Below, piece after piece: positions 26,243-35,830 of a DNA stretch of 64,000 nucleotides (the stretch's first letter is position 1; the number at the start of each line of letters is the position of its first letter). Made by a program: the position numbers and the translations under genes. The notes below the pieces were generated by a model. The model was not told where the DNA came from, did not search any database, and saw nothing but the letters and a program-made list of their open reading frames with translations. Where the stretch lies: the NCBI GenBank assembly GCA_963783445.1, contig CAWANP010000020.1, forward strand, positions 496,001-560,000, written 5' to 3'. Source of the DNA: CAWANP01 sp963783445 (GTDB lineage Bacteria > Chloroflexota > Anaerolineae > JAAYZQ01).

Positions 26243-26422
26243 ATCCTACAACGAGGTCGCGGCGGCGAGGAGCCGCGTCATGGTCTGGATAGAATTCGCG
26301 GTAGGCCCAAGTACTGACGGACCTTTTCTTTCCTTCCTCCTCTGGGTGGGCGCCTTGGCTACGTTTTCGTGGCCCGGGCGCCCGTCGTGCGTCAGGCACG
26401 CGTGGACCCCACGGTACGCGCT

Positions 26423-26451
26423 TTGTCGAAGCGCTGTGAGTGTGCTACAAT
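26423..26451 (+). promoter_or_regulatory. Promoter of the MOP-like membrane gene
   Basis: TTGTCG (26423-26428), 17 bp, TACAAT (26446-26451) with extended TGC. The start codon at 26467 lies about 15 bp downstream, so the leader is very short. The rest of 26243-26466 is empty. Confidence 0.65.
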
Positions 26452-26466
26452 GCGCGGACTGGCGGT

Positions 26467-27772
26467 ATGATGATATACATCGAACTCACTCGTTTTCTCC
26501 TGCCCCTGGTCCTGATGATGGTGGTGCAGGAGCTGGGCACGCAGGTGTTGAACGGCGGCATGGCCCGTCTGCCAAGAGCGACAGAGACCCTGGCCAGTTT
26601 TGGACTGGCCTGGTTCCTGGTCAGCTTTTTGATTACGACCATGCTGCAGACCAGGCAACTGGGCCTGGTGCTGGTCGATGGCTGGCAGGCCTTCAAGCGG
26701 GTACAGTGGTTTGTCCTGCTCTTCGGGCTGCTGTTGGGGGCCCTTCTGGCCGGTCTGGTCCTGACCCCGTTGGGTGACTGGGTGATCGAGGATCTGCACG
26801 GGGTCAGCCAGAGCCTGGGCGCCGTAGCCCGGACGGCGATCCTGTGGCTGATTCCCCTCCCCCTGCTCCGGGGACTGGCCTGGTTCCATTCAGGATTGCT
26901 GCTTCGCATCCGCCGGACCGGTGTGGTCAGCGTGGCCATGCTTGCCAGTATGGTCGCCAGTACGCTGGCTGTATTCGCCCTGCTGCCGACCGGCCTTTGT
27001 ACAGGCCGATCCCATCCGCCTGCCCATCCTGGTCATCTATGCTGGCGCCCTCGCCGAGTTGGCCGTTGTTCTCTGGGGAAACTGGCACAACGCAGAGCAT
27101 CTTCTGCGGGATCCGGGATCTGATCCTGCCTATTCCGAGGTGCTCCGCTTTTTTTGGCCTCTGGCTCTGATCATGGCTATCCAGGGCTTGAGCCGGCCGC
27201 TCATCAACCTTTTTGTGGCCAGAGAAGCTGGCGGGACTGAGGCGCTGGCTGTATTGACCATCACCTATGCCCTTGGCCTCATGCCCTACGGTTGGCTGAA
27301 CGAGATCCGGAGCCTGCCGACTGCGTTCCAGGACAGGGAAAATAGCCTGGCGCACATCCGCCGCTTTGCGATTGGGTGCGGCCTACTGTCCTTTGCCATC
27401 ATGATCCTGCTATTTTGGACGCCAGTCCGGGATTTTATCCTGGGTACGCTGCTCGGCGTTAGCGCCGAGCTGGTGGCAGCCGCGGCGATGCCGCTGATGG
27501 TCTTTACCTTCTTCCCCCTGGTGGTGATGGCCCGCGCCTACCTGCATGGCATCGGGCTGTTCGAGCGCCGTACCCAGGCCATGGCGCCCAGCGCGCCGGC
27601 TCGCGTTGTGGCCGTGTTGGTCGCACTGGTCCTCCTGCCGTTCCTGGGGGTCTATGGTGCGACTCGGGGTGTAGCGGCGTTGCTGTTCGGATTCATGGTC
27701 GAGACGCTGGTCGTGTGGTGGGGGCTTCGCGGCCGGGCCCAGTGGGGGCTAAGGAAGGTACTGGAATCATGA
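26467..27772 (+). CDS. Polytopic membrane protein, MATE/ANKH-like (one frameshift)
   Basis: About 12 hydrophobic segments over 434 residues. The start RFLLPLVLMMVVQELGTQVL and the repeated bundle-like halves resemble flippase/MATE-superfamily proteins. The ELG near the N-terminus and the overall pattern recall bacterial relatives of ANKH, but I cannot prove this. One extra base near 26990 shifts the frame; the join reads FALLPTAFVQADPIRL. Its stop overlaps the ATG of the DUF1684 gene, so the two are co-translated. Confidence 0.55.
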
Positions 27773-28407
27773 CGACACCGGGCGATCCACTTGCGCTGGC
27801 CCATTGGCGCCGGACCGTAGCCGAGATCTACGCTGCCGTGCGGAAGGCGCCGCCAGCCGGGCAGGCGAGTGCCTGGGAAGTATTCCGGGTGGCGAGAAAT
27901 GATCTATTCAAGTCGCACCCTCAGACTCCGCTGACGGCAGGGCAGCGAGCACAATTTTCGAGCCTGGCCTATTTCCCCTATGATCCAGCCTGGCGGGTCG
28001 TGGCTACTCTGGACAGGGAAGTAGAGCGGGAGACGCTGGCCGTGGAACTGCCCGCAGAGGGCCTGTTCCATTATACACGCGTTGCTCGTGTTCGATTCAA
28101 GGTCGAGGGTCGCGAGGCGGTGCTGGACCTGTTCTGGATCGAGGGCTATGGCGGCGGGCTCTTTTTGCCCTTCCGGGATGCCACCAATGGCGTCCAGACC
28201 TATGGGGGCGGGCGTTACCTGTACGATGCCATCAAGGGCGCAGACCTGGGATCCAGCGCTGATGGTACGGGCCAGCTCTTGCTGGACTTTAACTATGCCT
28301 ACAACCCCTCCTGCGCTTACAACGAGCAGTGGGTCTGCCCCCTGGCGCCGGTGGAGAACTGGTTGTCCTTTCCGGTGGAGGCCGGGGAAAAGGCGTTCGA
28401 GGTTTGA
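27769..28407 (+). CDS. DUF1684 family protein
   Basis: ATG 27769 overlaps the upstream stop (ATGA). The 212-residue protein has the family's conserved C-terminal half: QTYGGGRYLYDAIKG, LDFNYAYNPSCAYNEQWVCP and LAPVENWLSFPVEAGEK. Two Cys residues sit in the NPSCAYN and WVCPLAP motifs. The biochemical function of DUF1684 is not established. No signal peptide is seen. Confidence 0.88.
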   Translation: MTTPGDPLALAHWRRTVAEIYAAVRKAPPAGQASAWEVFRVARNDLFKSHPQTPLTAGQRAQFSSLAYFPYDPAWRVVATLDREVERETLAVELPAEGLFHYTRVARVRFKVEGREAVLDLFWIEGYGGGLFLPFRDATNGVQTYGGGRYLYDAIKGADLGSSADGTGQLLLDFNYAYNPSCAYNEQWVCPLAPVENWLSFPVEAGEKAFEV

Positions 28408-28487
28408 AGGGCCGGCACTCCAGCCTGCAACAGGCACTGTACCAGTTTGCCAAGATGGTACAATGCGACTGGCCCATTGCTGGACGC

Positions 28488-29258
28488 CTACCGCTTCTGG
28501 CCCACGACTACCAGGTTGCCATAGTTTTCCCGGTCGTAGGGAACCAGGGGTAGCTTGGTGTCGGCCAGGCTGTGCGTCATTGCCAGTCCCGTATCTGAGA
28601 ACAGGGCGCGCCACTCTGGCAGGGAATAGAACCGGATCCGTTCCGGTTCGGCGGCCGTGTTCAGCACGCCGTCACCGTCGATGAACATGAACTCGCTGAC
28701 GTAGGTGCAGGTCTCCGGCTCCCACCACGTCTTGCGCAGGCCATAGCCGCCGCCGTACTGGCTCCACGAGCGCTGGGGTGGGCGGACGACCATCTGCGTT
28801 GGGTCCGAGACATCGATGAGGATCCGCCCGCCCGGCGCCAGAGCGCGTGCCATACGGGCCAGCACATCGCGGTTGGCCGCGTCATCAAAGAAGCCAAAGC
28901 TGCCGCTGAGCAGCAGTACCGCCTCAAACTCGCCCTCGTAGGCCAGTTCGCGCATGTCGCCCTGCTCAAAGCGAGCAGTGGAGACGTTTTCTTCCTCTGC
29001 CTTCTGGCGGCAGTGGGCGATGAGGCTGCCGGCGATGTCCAGGCCCACCACCTCCAAGCCACACTTGGCCAACCGGTGCGCGTGGTCGCCGCTTCCACAG
29101 GCCAGGTCCAGGACCCGGTTGCCTGGTTGCAGTTCGAGCACCTGGATGATCATGTCCACCAGGTCGTCGTCCCACTGGCTGATACTGGGGATCTGACTGC
29201 GGTGAATGACGCGGTAGTGATAGGCCCACCAATCCCAGTCTCGCTGGATCGTCTTCAT
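28488..29258 (-). CDS. Class I SAM-dependent methyltransferase
   Basis: The start ATG 29258 follows AAAGGGAAAAGG. The 256-residue protein has motif I VLDLACGSGDHAHRLA, motif II EVVGLDIAG, motif post-I ARFEQGDMRELAYEGEFEAVLLL and FGFFDD. LAPGGRILIDVSDP is the usual strand 5. The substrate is unknown. A stretch of 80 bp separates it from the convergent DUF1684 gene. Confidence 0.88.
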   Translation of the reverse strand: MKTIQRDWDWWAYHYRVIHRSQIPSISQWDDDLVDMIIQVLELQPGNRVLDLACGSGDHAHRLAKCGLEVVGLDIAGSLIAHCRQKAEEENVSTARFEQGDMRELAYEGEFEAVLLLSGSFGFFDDAANRDVLARMARALAPGGRILIDVSDPTQMVVRPPQRSWSQYGGGYGLRKTWWEPETCTYVSEFMFIDGDGVLNTAAEPERIRFYSLPEWRALFSDTGLAMTHSLADTKLPLVPYDRENYGNLVVVGQKR

Positions 29259-29400
29259 GTACCTTTTCCCTTTTCGGTCTGCTGCTTGCCCGCGATGAGT
29301 AGGGTGCCAGCCCAGTGGGCCTGGCCAACGTGACAACCAAACTCCCGCCGCAATGAAAGCACAAAGTAGTGGATCTGTCGAATTTGGACCGTGCGGGCGT

Positions 29401-29429
29401 TTGTGGATCTGCCGGGCCGGTGCTATAAT
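29401..29429 (+). promoter_or_regulatory. Promoter of the HD-domain gene
   Basis: TTGTGG (29401-29406), 17 bp, TATAAT (29424-29429) with extended TGC, about 70 bp before the start codon. Confidence 0.7.
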
Positions 29430-29501
29430 CCCCACTTGCGGGCTGGGCGCGCAGGCCAGCTCTATCAGAGGCCGAATCGATTGCCCGTTGGCCGGAGTCG
29501 T

Positions 29502-30100
29502 ATGAAGGCTTATTCACAACGCTACGAAGCCGCCCTGACCCTGGCGGCCCAGGCCCATCGCTATCAGGATCGCAAGGCGGGGGACGTACCCTATATCGTG
29601 CACCCGGTGCACGTGTCCACCATTCTGCTGTGCCATGGCTTTGCAGAGGATGTGGTTATCGCCGGGTTGCTGCATGATGTCGTCGAGGATCAGGACATAG
29701 CCCTGGACCATATCGAGGCCGAGTTTGGCCCCATTGTCGCCGAGCTTGTCGCCGCTGTCACGGAGAAAAAGCTGGAGGCTGGTGTAGAGCGTCCCTGGCA
29801 GGTCCGCAAGCAGGAGATGCTGGCCCAAATCCGTGCGGCCAGCCCTGATGCGGTGGCGCTAAAGGCCGCCGATGCCTTGCACAATGCCCGATGCCCTGGC
29901 CCGGGACCTGAGCCTGTACGGGCCCTCGATCTGGAGCAACTTCTCGCACGGGCCTGGGCCTTCCCTTTGGTACTACCGGCGTGTGGCCGCCCTGGTTCGC
30001 GAAGGGCTGGGCCAGCATCCTCTGGCCGATGAGCTGGCCGGGGCAATCCAGGATCTGGAACGAGCGATAGCAGCGATGGGGGACGACCCACGATGCTTGA
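29502..30100 (+). CDS. HD-domain phosphohydrolase, RelA/SpoT-hydrolase-like (frameshifted)
   Basis: The N-terminal part matches the metal-dependent HD fold of SpoT/MESH1-type (p)ppGpp hydrolases: AQAHRYQDRKAGDVPYIVHP, then VVIAGLLHDVVEDQ (the HD pair) and KAADALHNA. There is no synthetase domain, so it is a stand-alone small hydrolase. An extra base near 29887 shifts the frame, and the C-terminal helices (ARDLSLYGPSIW ... LADELAGAIQDLERAIAAMG) continue in the other frame. A further shift at a G5 run near 30080 would give a stop at 30098-30100. The end coordinate is therefore approximate. Confidence 0.72.
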
Positions 30101-31305
30101 CCTGGTTAAGCTCGTGGGTATCCTGGCCGTCATCATCTTTTTGCTCAGGTTCGGGTGGAACGTTGGCCTGGTCCTGCTCCTGGCCTCATTGGCGACCGGC
30201 CTGCTCTTTGGGCGTCCTCTCGGTGACCTGGCCCTTGATGCTCTGGGGGCGGCCGTGGAGCCCCTGACGCTGCGCCTGGTGGCCATCGTGCTGCTGATCA
30301 CCTATCTGGGCTTAGCTCCTGGGCCGCACCCTGCAGATGGAGGGACTCATACGCTCTCTGAGCGAGCTCTTTGTAGACCGGCGCTGGTTGCTGGCCATCT
30401 TGCCCATGCTCATCGGCCTGCTGCCGATGGTGGGCGGGGCGATGTTTTCCGCGCCGATGGTGGAAGAAGCCAGCCAGGGCATGAATGTCAGCCAGGAGCG
30501 CAAGACCTTTGTCAACTACTGGTTCCGCCACTCGCTGGAGACCATCTTCCCGCTCTATCCCTCGCTGGTCCTGGCCGCCGGCTTGATGGGAGCCTCGCCT
30601 CAGACCCTGACCATGACCCAGTGGCCGCTCTTTCTGGCCACGCTGGCCGGCGGCATCCTGTTTGGCCTGGTCGGGATCAGCCGGGCCAAGGCCGTAGCTG
30701 ACGAGGGAGAGGCAGATCGCAGGGAGACGCTCCTGCTGCTGGCCAAGAGCATCTGGCCCATCGTCATGGTCCTGGGGCTGTCCATCGTGCTGGGCCTGGA
30801 CCTGATCCTGTCGCTGGTGCTGACTATTGCTGCCCTGATCCTCGCCTACCGCCTGGGGCCGCGCGTGCTGTGGGATCTGGCGCGGGCGATGCCCCTGGGC
30901 ACGGTGCCCATCATCGTGGGGACGATGGTCTTTCGCCGCGTGCTGGAGAGCAGCGGCGCGGTGGAGGCGGTTTCGGCGGGCTTTGCCGAACTGGGCATCC
31001 CGGTCTATGTCATCGTCTTTACCGTTCCCCTGGTGGCCGGGTTGCTGACGGGCTTGGCCCTGCCCGCCTTTGCCATCGGCTTTCCCATCGTCCTGCCCCT
31101 GTGCGGACCCGACGTGGTGGCCAGCGGCTGCGGCCTGCTGGCCTACGCCGGCGGCTACGTGGGCTTGCTGCTCTCCCCGGTTCACCTCTGCCTGGCGCTG
31201 ACCCGGGTCTACTTTGGGGCCACGTGGGGCGGCATCTACCGGCGCATCGTACCGGCCGGACTGCTGATCGTCGTGACGGCGGCCGTCGTGGTGCTGGTGA
31301 GATGA
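30093..31305 (+). CDS. DUF401 family integral membrane protein (one frameshift)
   Basis: About ten transmembrane segments over 404 residues. The sequence has the family traits of DUF401 permease-like proteins: LLPMVGGAMFSAPMVEEAS, NYWFRHSLETIFPLYPSLVL, IIVGTMVFRRVLE and YAGGYVGLLLSPVHLCL. An extra base near 30313 creates a TAG; without it the reading is YLGLLLGRTLQMEGLI. Members resemble ion transporter-superfamily carriers, but the substrate is unknown. It begins at the end of the HD gene. Confidence 0.85.
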
Positions 31306-31350
31306 TGCCAGCAGGCAGGTGAGCCCTATCCCCTGCCCGTCACTCGTGGC

Positions 31351-31380
31351 TTGTGCCCAAGCCACCCATTGTGCTATAAT
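31351..31380 (+). promoter_or_regulatory. Promoter upstream of the SHOCT-type gene
   Basis: TTGTGC (31351-31356), 18 bp, TATAAT (31375-31380) with extended TGC. The leader to 31560 is about 170 bases with no gene. Confidence 0.6.
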
Positions 31381-31559
31381 CCCCCGAGCATCACCTTGTA
31401 TGCTCAATCTTGGCACTGCCTAATCCCAGTGTAGCCGGTCAGTTGAGCACGATGAGAGCCAGATGAAAATCATTTCGTCCAGAGTTAGCGGTGAAGAAGA
31501 CGCAGCTGTTGGGGCTGTAGCGCCAGCAACTGACAAATAATCAAGGAGGAGGTTTCATT

Positions 31560-32020
31560 ATGCTAGGCTGTGGTTGTCTCTTGGCGATGGGTGCGGCGTT
31601 CGCGCCGCGGCTGGTATTGGCTTTCATGTGGATCGTTGGGGATCGCGTGAATGCCGCCTTCGACACGTTCATTGTGCCGCTGCTCGGTCTCATCTTTTTG
31701 CCCTACACGACGATCATGTACGTCCTGGTCTGGAGCCCCGGGATCGGGGTGGCCGGCTGGGACTGGCTCTGGATCGGCTTGGGCGTTCTGCTGGATATCA
31801 TGAAGTGGGGCCAGATTGCCAACAAGCGCAGAGAGGTACCGGGTTACCCGGAGGCGCCGAGGCCGCCATGCGGTCCTCCACAGGTGTCCATCCATCCGAG
31901 GCCAGCGAACTGTCCGCTTCGGAGACGGAGGCGGAGCTGGTAAAGCTCGAGGATCAGCGGGACAAGGGGATCATCACCCCCGAGGAGTATGTGGCCAAAA
32001 AGCAGCAGCTTGAGGGATAG
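31560..32020 (+). CDS. Small membrane protein with C-terminal SHOCT-like helix (one frameshift)
   Basis: The ATG follows CAAGGAGGAGG. There are three hydrophobic segments (LLAMGAAFAPRLVLAFMWIVG; FIVPLLGLIFLPYTTIMYVLV; GWDWLWIGLGVLLDIMKWG) and then a charged linker. A one-base shift near 31865 joins it to ELVKLEDQRDKGIITPEEYV, which has the SHOCT pattern (short C-terminal helix pair). The function is unknown. Similar proteins often sit in stress-related membrane complexes. Confidence 0.7.
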
Positions 32021-32097
32021 CAGCGGCTCTCTTGGCCGCACGAAACTTGAGTGAATCATAGCTTGCCTACGGTGGATGATCTCCAGCGCCACTGGCG

Positions 32098-32132
32098 CCG
32101 TCTGGGCTTGCCGACTCAGCAAGCCCAGACGG
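32098..32132. repeat. GC-rich perfect hairpin 1
   Basis: A perfect 14-bp stem, CCGTCTGGGCTTGC / GCAAGCCCAGACGG, with a 7-base loop lies in the 343-bp gap 32021-32363. No T tract follows. The gap holds this hairpin, a second one at 32273-32302 and no gene. Confidence 0.6.
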
Positions 32133-32272
32133 CTAAGCGGTGTCCTGTGGTGGCGCCAGAGGTAGGCGACACGGAACACCGGCTAGCACCCCTGAGAAGT
32201 GAGCGGCCTCAGTAAGAGGTACGGGCATCCTCAGACACGAACCGCTGATGCAGGAAGGGTCAGAGTTCAGTC

Positions 32273-32302
32273 CGCGGCAGGGTGCCAGCGCACCCTGCCG
32301 CG
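32273..32302. repeat. GC-rich perfect hairpin 2
   Basis: A perfect 13-bp stem, CGCGGCAGGGTGC / GCACCCTGCCGCG, with a 4-base loop lies about 60 bp before the DUF389 start codon. It could act in the 5' leader of that gene, which is inferred. Confidence 0.6.
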
Positions 32303-32363
32303 AGGCCCTCGCGGTGGATGCTCCACTCCTCATCCTAGCGATCATCCACGAGGAGTATTTGGC

Positions 32364-33316
32364 ATGCTAAAACTAACAGTCTTTTGTCCGCCGGACCAAA
32401 CTGATGCCGTCGTGGCCGCCCTGAGGGAAGGACCCAAGGTCTACAATGTCGTCCGGCTGCCAGGAGTCGACCTGGAGACCGGCGGGGACATGGTGACGGC
32501 CTTTGTAGGAGACGAGGCGGTGGACGATCTCCTGGCGCGCCTGCGCGCTGTCCGCGAGTGGCAGGCCGGGAGCTATCCTTCATCCACGTGGACCTGATCG
32601 TGCGTCACGATCTGGCCCAGTTGGATCCCGACGGTAGTGATGGGGATGAAGACGGTACCATCGGTTTGGAGATGATGCAGGCGCGGGCCCAAGAGGAGGC
32701 CCAGCTCTCCTGGCACTATCTGACCTTCATGGCCTGTGCGGGCCTCATCGCGGCTCTGGGCCTGGTCAAAGACATGCCCATTCTGATCGTGGGCGCCATG
32801 TCCCTGAGCCCTGACCTGGCCCCGGCCAATGCCATTGCCGTGGATTTGACGGTGGGCGCCTTCCGCAGGATGGGAAGGGCACTATGGACGCTGTTTGTCG
32901 GTCTTACCGTTGGTATGTTGGTGGCCTTTGTGATCACCCTGGCCCTGCAAGCTCTGGGGGTGGTGGAAAAAGGGATTGAAGCGGTCAGCGATCCGATGGT
33001 CGCCTATGTCACCGTCGTAGCCCCGGTGACGGTCGTCGTGGCCGTGTTGGCGGGGGTGGCAGCCATGGTTGCCTTTGTCACAGACCAGGGGACCACGGCC
33101 GTCGGTGTGGCCATCTCGGTGACGACCATTCCGGCGGCGGCCTATGCCGGGGTCGCCCTGGCCAGCGGGGAATTCTCGCTGGCGCTGGATGCGCTCCGCG
33201 TGCTGATTGTGAATGTCGTCTTTTTGGTGCTGGCCCAGGTCGTTACCCTGGCCATACTGCGGGCCTGGAAAAAGCGCAAAGATCAACGGCTAGCGGCCGC
33301 TGGGTCCGAAGGCTAA
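32364..33316 (+). CDS. DUF389 family membrane protein (one frameshift)
   Basis: The N-terminal cytoplasmic ferredoxin-like part (LTVFCPPDQTDAVVAALREG ... VTAFVGDEAVDDLLARLRAV) continues, after one missing base near 32565, with LSFIHVDLIVRHDL. The membrane half has HYLTFMACAGLIAALGLVKD, ILIVGAMSLSPDLAPANAIA and DQGTTAVGVAISVTTIPAAA, all typical of DUF389/TIGR00341. There are five or six helices and about 317 residues. The function is unknown. An intrinsic terminator follows at once. Confidence 0.88.
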
Positions 33317-33320
33317 AAAA

Positions 33321-33353
33321 GCGAGGGCGGGGGCGCCGCCGCTCGCAGTTTTT
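33321..33353 (+). terminator. Intrinsic terminator after DUF389 gene
   Basis: GCGAGGGCGG pairs with CCGCCGCTCGC around a short G-rich loop and is followed by AGTTTTT. Confidence 0.7.
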
Positions 33354-33539
33354 CTGTGTCGATTGGGTGGTACCGGCCGGCTCGCCAACCTGCGGGAGGC
33401 CGGGCAACAGGAGGTGTGAGTCACGATGAAGCTACTGGTGGCGGATGTTCTGGAACTGGCCAAGCTGGCCAAGGAGCGGGGGAAGAGGCTGGATATGCAG
33501 GGGCGCGACCTGTCAGACCTGGGGCTGTTCAAGGCCGAC

Positions 33540-33545
33540 CTTAGT
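33540..33545. repeat. Target-site duplication, left copy (CTTAGT)
   Basis: The same six bases flank the right end at 34922-34927. The neighbouring bases differ on each side (A/C before, A/G after), so the duplication is no longer than 6 bp. Confidence 0.8.
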
Positions 33546-34921
33546 AGCTGTCCATTAATAATTCGGCATTTTCGTGTATAATACTCCTGCAAGTCATCAT
33601 GCAGGAGGGATGAGTGATATGTCTTCAAAAGCTGTGTACCAATGTCAGTGTCCGAACTGCCAGCGACTAGGAGAGCATCCGGACAAGGAATTGCATCACA
33701 AAATGAACGTGTTCCTCAGTCGTCTAGACGAACAACAGCGACGCTGGTATGTTGCCCTGGAGGCCGAGAAGATGGGCCACGGTGGAGCGACTCGGATAGC
33801 TCAAATCACAGGTCTGAATGTAAAGACCGTTCGCCGTGGGCGAGAGGAACTGGACAACAAACTAGCGGACCGGCCAACGGACCGTGTGCGCCTGCCTGGA
33901 GGCGGGCGTCAGCCGGTCGAAAAAAAGAGCCAGGCATCGAACAAGAGCTAGAAATGCTGATTGAAGGCGAGACGGCTGGTGACTCGATGACCAAGCGGAA
34001 ATGGGTACGAAGTAGCCTGCGCTGGTTGAGCAAAGCTCTGGACTGGCGTGGCTACGAGGTAGGGCCGATGACTGTCCGGCGGCTACTTCGGCAGCGAGAC
34101 TACTCGCTGAGGGCCAATCGCAAAGAATTCACTGGCCCCGCCCATCCTGAGCGTGACCGTCAATTCCGATACATCGAACGTGTGAAGAGGCTATTCTTGG
34201 CCCAGGGATATCCCGTGATCAGCGTAGATACCAAAAAGAAGGAACTGATTGGGAACTTCAAGAACCACGGTCGTATCTGGTGCCAACAAGCAGAGGAGGT
34301 CAATGTCCACGATTTCCGCCACGATGCTATAGGACGTGCAGTGCCCTATGGCATCTACGACATCAGACACAACGAAGGCTACATGGTTGTCGGGACTTCA
34401 GCCGACACATCGGAGTTCGCTGTGGATGCTATCTGCCTGTGGTGGGAAGACCCTGAGCGCCCGACCTTTCCTAACGAGAGCAAGCTGCTGATCATGTCCG
34501 ATGCAGGCGGCAGTGATGGGTGCCGCTATCGTTTGTGGAAAAGGCAACTGCAAGAAGAACTGGCCGACCGTCTCGGAATCGAGGTGATGGTCTGTCACTA
34601 TCCCACCGGCGCATCCAAGTGGAATCCCATTGAGCACCGCCTGTTCAGCTACATCAGCATCAATTGGGCAGGCAGACCACTGCGGACCTTTGAGACTATG
34701 TTGGGTTACATCCGAGACACCACGACGGAGACAGGGCTCAAGGTCAAGGCCTTCTTACTGGACCGAGCGTACGAGACAGGCGTCAAGGTCCCGGACAAGG
34801 AAATGAGAGCCCTGAACCTGCATCGGCGCAGTGTGTGTCCCACCTGGAACTATGTGATCAAACCACGTCATGCGTCACTGTAATTCAGTTGTCAATGTAC
34901 CAAGTTAATTCTGTACAAGTA
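33546..34921 (+). mobile_element. ISAzo13-family insertion sequence (1,376 bp)
   Basis: The element lies between two copies of CTTAGT. Its ends are imperfect inverted repeats: left GTCCATTAATAATTCGG and right (reverse complement) GTACAGAATTAACTTGG match at 11 of 17 positions. It carries one transposase of the ISAzo13/Rhodopirellula DDE type and a -10-like TATAAT at 33577-33582. The host gene can be rebuilt exactly across the junction, so the ends are placed with good confidence. Confidence 0.85.
33619..34883 (+). CDS. ISAzo13-family transposase, probably made by -1 frameshifting
   Basis: The first frame (ATG 33619, 10 bases after AGGAGGG) encodes the N-terminal helix-turn-helix region: LDEQQRRWYVALEAEKMGHG, ARIAQITGLNVKTVRRGREE. 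It ends at a TAG 22 bases after A_AAA_AAG (33921-33927). The -1 frame continues VEKKEPGIEQELEMLIEGET into the catalytic domain: VISVDTKKKELIGNFKN, IMSDAGGSDGCRYRLWK and HYPTGASKWNPIEHRLFSYI (DDE acids in DTKKKE, SDAGG and the IEH Glu). The slippery heptamer is in exact phase. A sequencing error in the A7 run is the alternative. Confidence 0.85.
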
Positions 34922-34927
34922 CTTAGT
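34922..34927. repeat. Target-site duplication, right copy (CTTAGT)
   Basis: Matches the left copy at 33540-33545. Joining sequence up to the left copy with sequence after this copy restores the pentapeptide reading frame. Confidence 0.8.
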
Positions 34928-35469
34928 GGCGCGGATTTGAGCGGGGCGGACTTGACCAAGACCAACGTGGCTGGCGGGGACCTGTCAGGGGCGGATTCTG
35001 TCGGGGGCCACGTTGGAGGAGGCCGAGCTGTCCAATGCCTGCCTGAAGGGGGTCACCTTGAGAGGAGCGAACCTGGCTGAGGCCAACCTGAGCCAGGCCG
35101 ACCTGAGCGAGGCTGACTTGCGCGATACGCACCTCGTGGGGGCCAACTTGTACCACGCCGATTTGAGTGGGGCCGATTTGCAGGGCGCGCGCTATGACGA
35201 GTACACGAGATGGTCTGTTACCTTTGACCCGGAGGCCGCCGGCGCGGTCTTTGTGGTAAGCACCTGATGGATCCATAGGTCCCCCTGAGCGAGCCCGCCT
35301 TGGCGCCCCTTCGGGTGCACAGTGTCCATGCTCTATGTTTGGGCGGCATTCTTGCTCGTCTCGCCCCTTCTACGGCGTTGCAGCCTTCCGCCGAACTCTG
35401 GCCGCCAGATTCCAATACGGATCGCTGGCACTGGGGCGGCGGCTGTTTTCTAATTCACCGAATAGGTGC

Positions 35470-35475
35470 TATAAT
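35470..35475 (+). promoter_or_regulatory. Extended -10 of the gatC promoter
   Basis: TGCTATAAT at 35467-35475 with no clear -35, about 60 bp before the gatC start. The gap 35268-35533 holds nothing else that I recognise. Confidence 0.5.
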
Positions 35476-35533
35476 AGCTGCGCCAGGCTTTGTCGAAAGA
35501 AAGCCCTAGACCCTTGGGGAGGCGATCTTTGCC

Positions 35534-35830
35534 GTGAAACTCAGCGCTGAAGCAGTGGAACACGTGGCTGAACTGGCCCAACTGGCTTTGAGCGACCAGG
35601 AGAAAGATCTGTTTCGCGAGCAGCTGTCCTCTATCCTGGAATATGCCGAGCGCCTGCAGCAGCTGGATACCGCGGCCATTCCCCCCACGGCCACGGTCCT
35701 GCCCCTGGAAAACGTCATGCGCGATGACGAGGTCGAGCCTTCGCTGCCGCTGGCGGATGTGCTGGCCAACGCCCCCAGGGAAGAGGATGGCTGTTTCCGG
35801 GTGCCGGTGGTTCTGGAGTCGGATGGATGA
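35534..35830 (+). CDS. gatC: Asp/Glu-tRNA amidotransferase subunit C
   Basis: The 98-residue protein has the GatC pattern VEHVAELAQLALSDQEKDLF, QLSSILEYAERLQQLDT, and the C-terminal EDGCFRVPVVLES. It stabilises GatA in the GatCAB amidotransferase that converts Glu-tRNA(Gln) to Gln-tRNA(Gln). The GTG start follows GGGGAGGCG. It overlaps the gatA ATG at 35827. gatB is not in the window. Confidence 0.93.
   Translation: MKLSAEAVEHVAELAQLALSDQEKDLFREQLSSILEYAERLQQLDTAAIPPTATVLPLENVMRDDEVEPSLPLADVLANAPREEDGCFRVPVVLESDG

Larger units (their letters stand above)
33426..35267 (+). pseudogene. Pentapeptide-repeat protein gene split by an insertion sequence
   Basis: The 5' part starts at ATG 33426 after GGAGGTG and reads MKLLVADVLELAKLAKERG ... 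GRDLSDLGLFKADLS. It is broken at 33545. The 3' part resumes at 34922 with LSGADLSGADLTKTN. Removing the element and one target copy restores FKADLSGADLSGADLT in frame. The 3' half is a run of A(D/N)LxxA repeats (RGANLAEANLSQADLSEADL, VGANLYHADLSGADLQGA). A G5 run near 35001 adds a further one-base shift. The intact protein would be a right-handed quadrilateral beta-helix of about 150 residues, role unknown. Confidence 0.85.

Noticed and set aside
28436..28464. TACAAT-type promoter on the plus strand after DUF1684
   Set aside because: No acceptable -35 and no plus-strand gene downstream; it lies at the 3' end of a convergent gene.
30298..31416. 372-residue ORF antisense to the DUF401 gene
   Set aside because: Very Gln/His-rich composition typical of antisense to hydrophobic codons; the plus strand is a clear membrane protein.
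33361..33425. Third copy of the 99-bp inverted-repeat element
   Set aside because: Only one arm (ACCTGCGGGAGG) is present; no matching left arm lies about 70-100 bp upstream.
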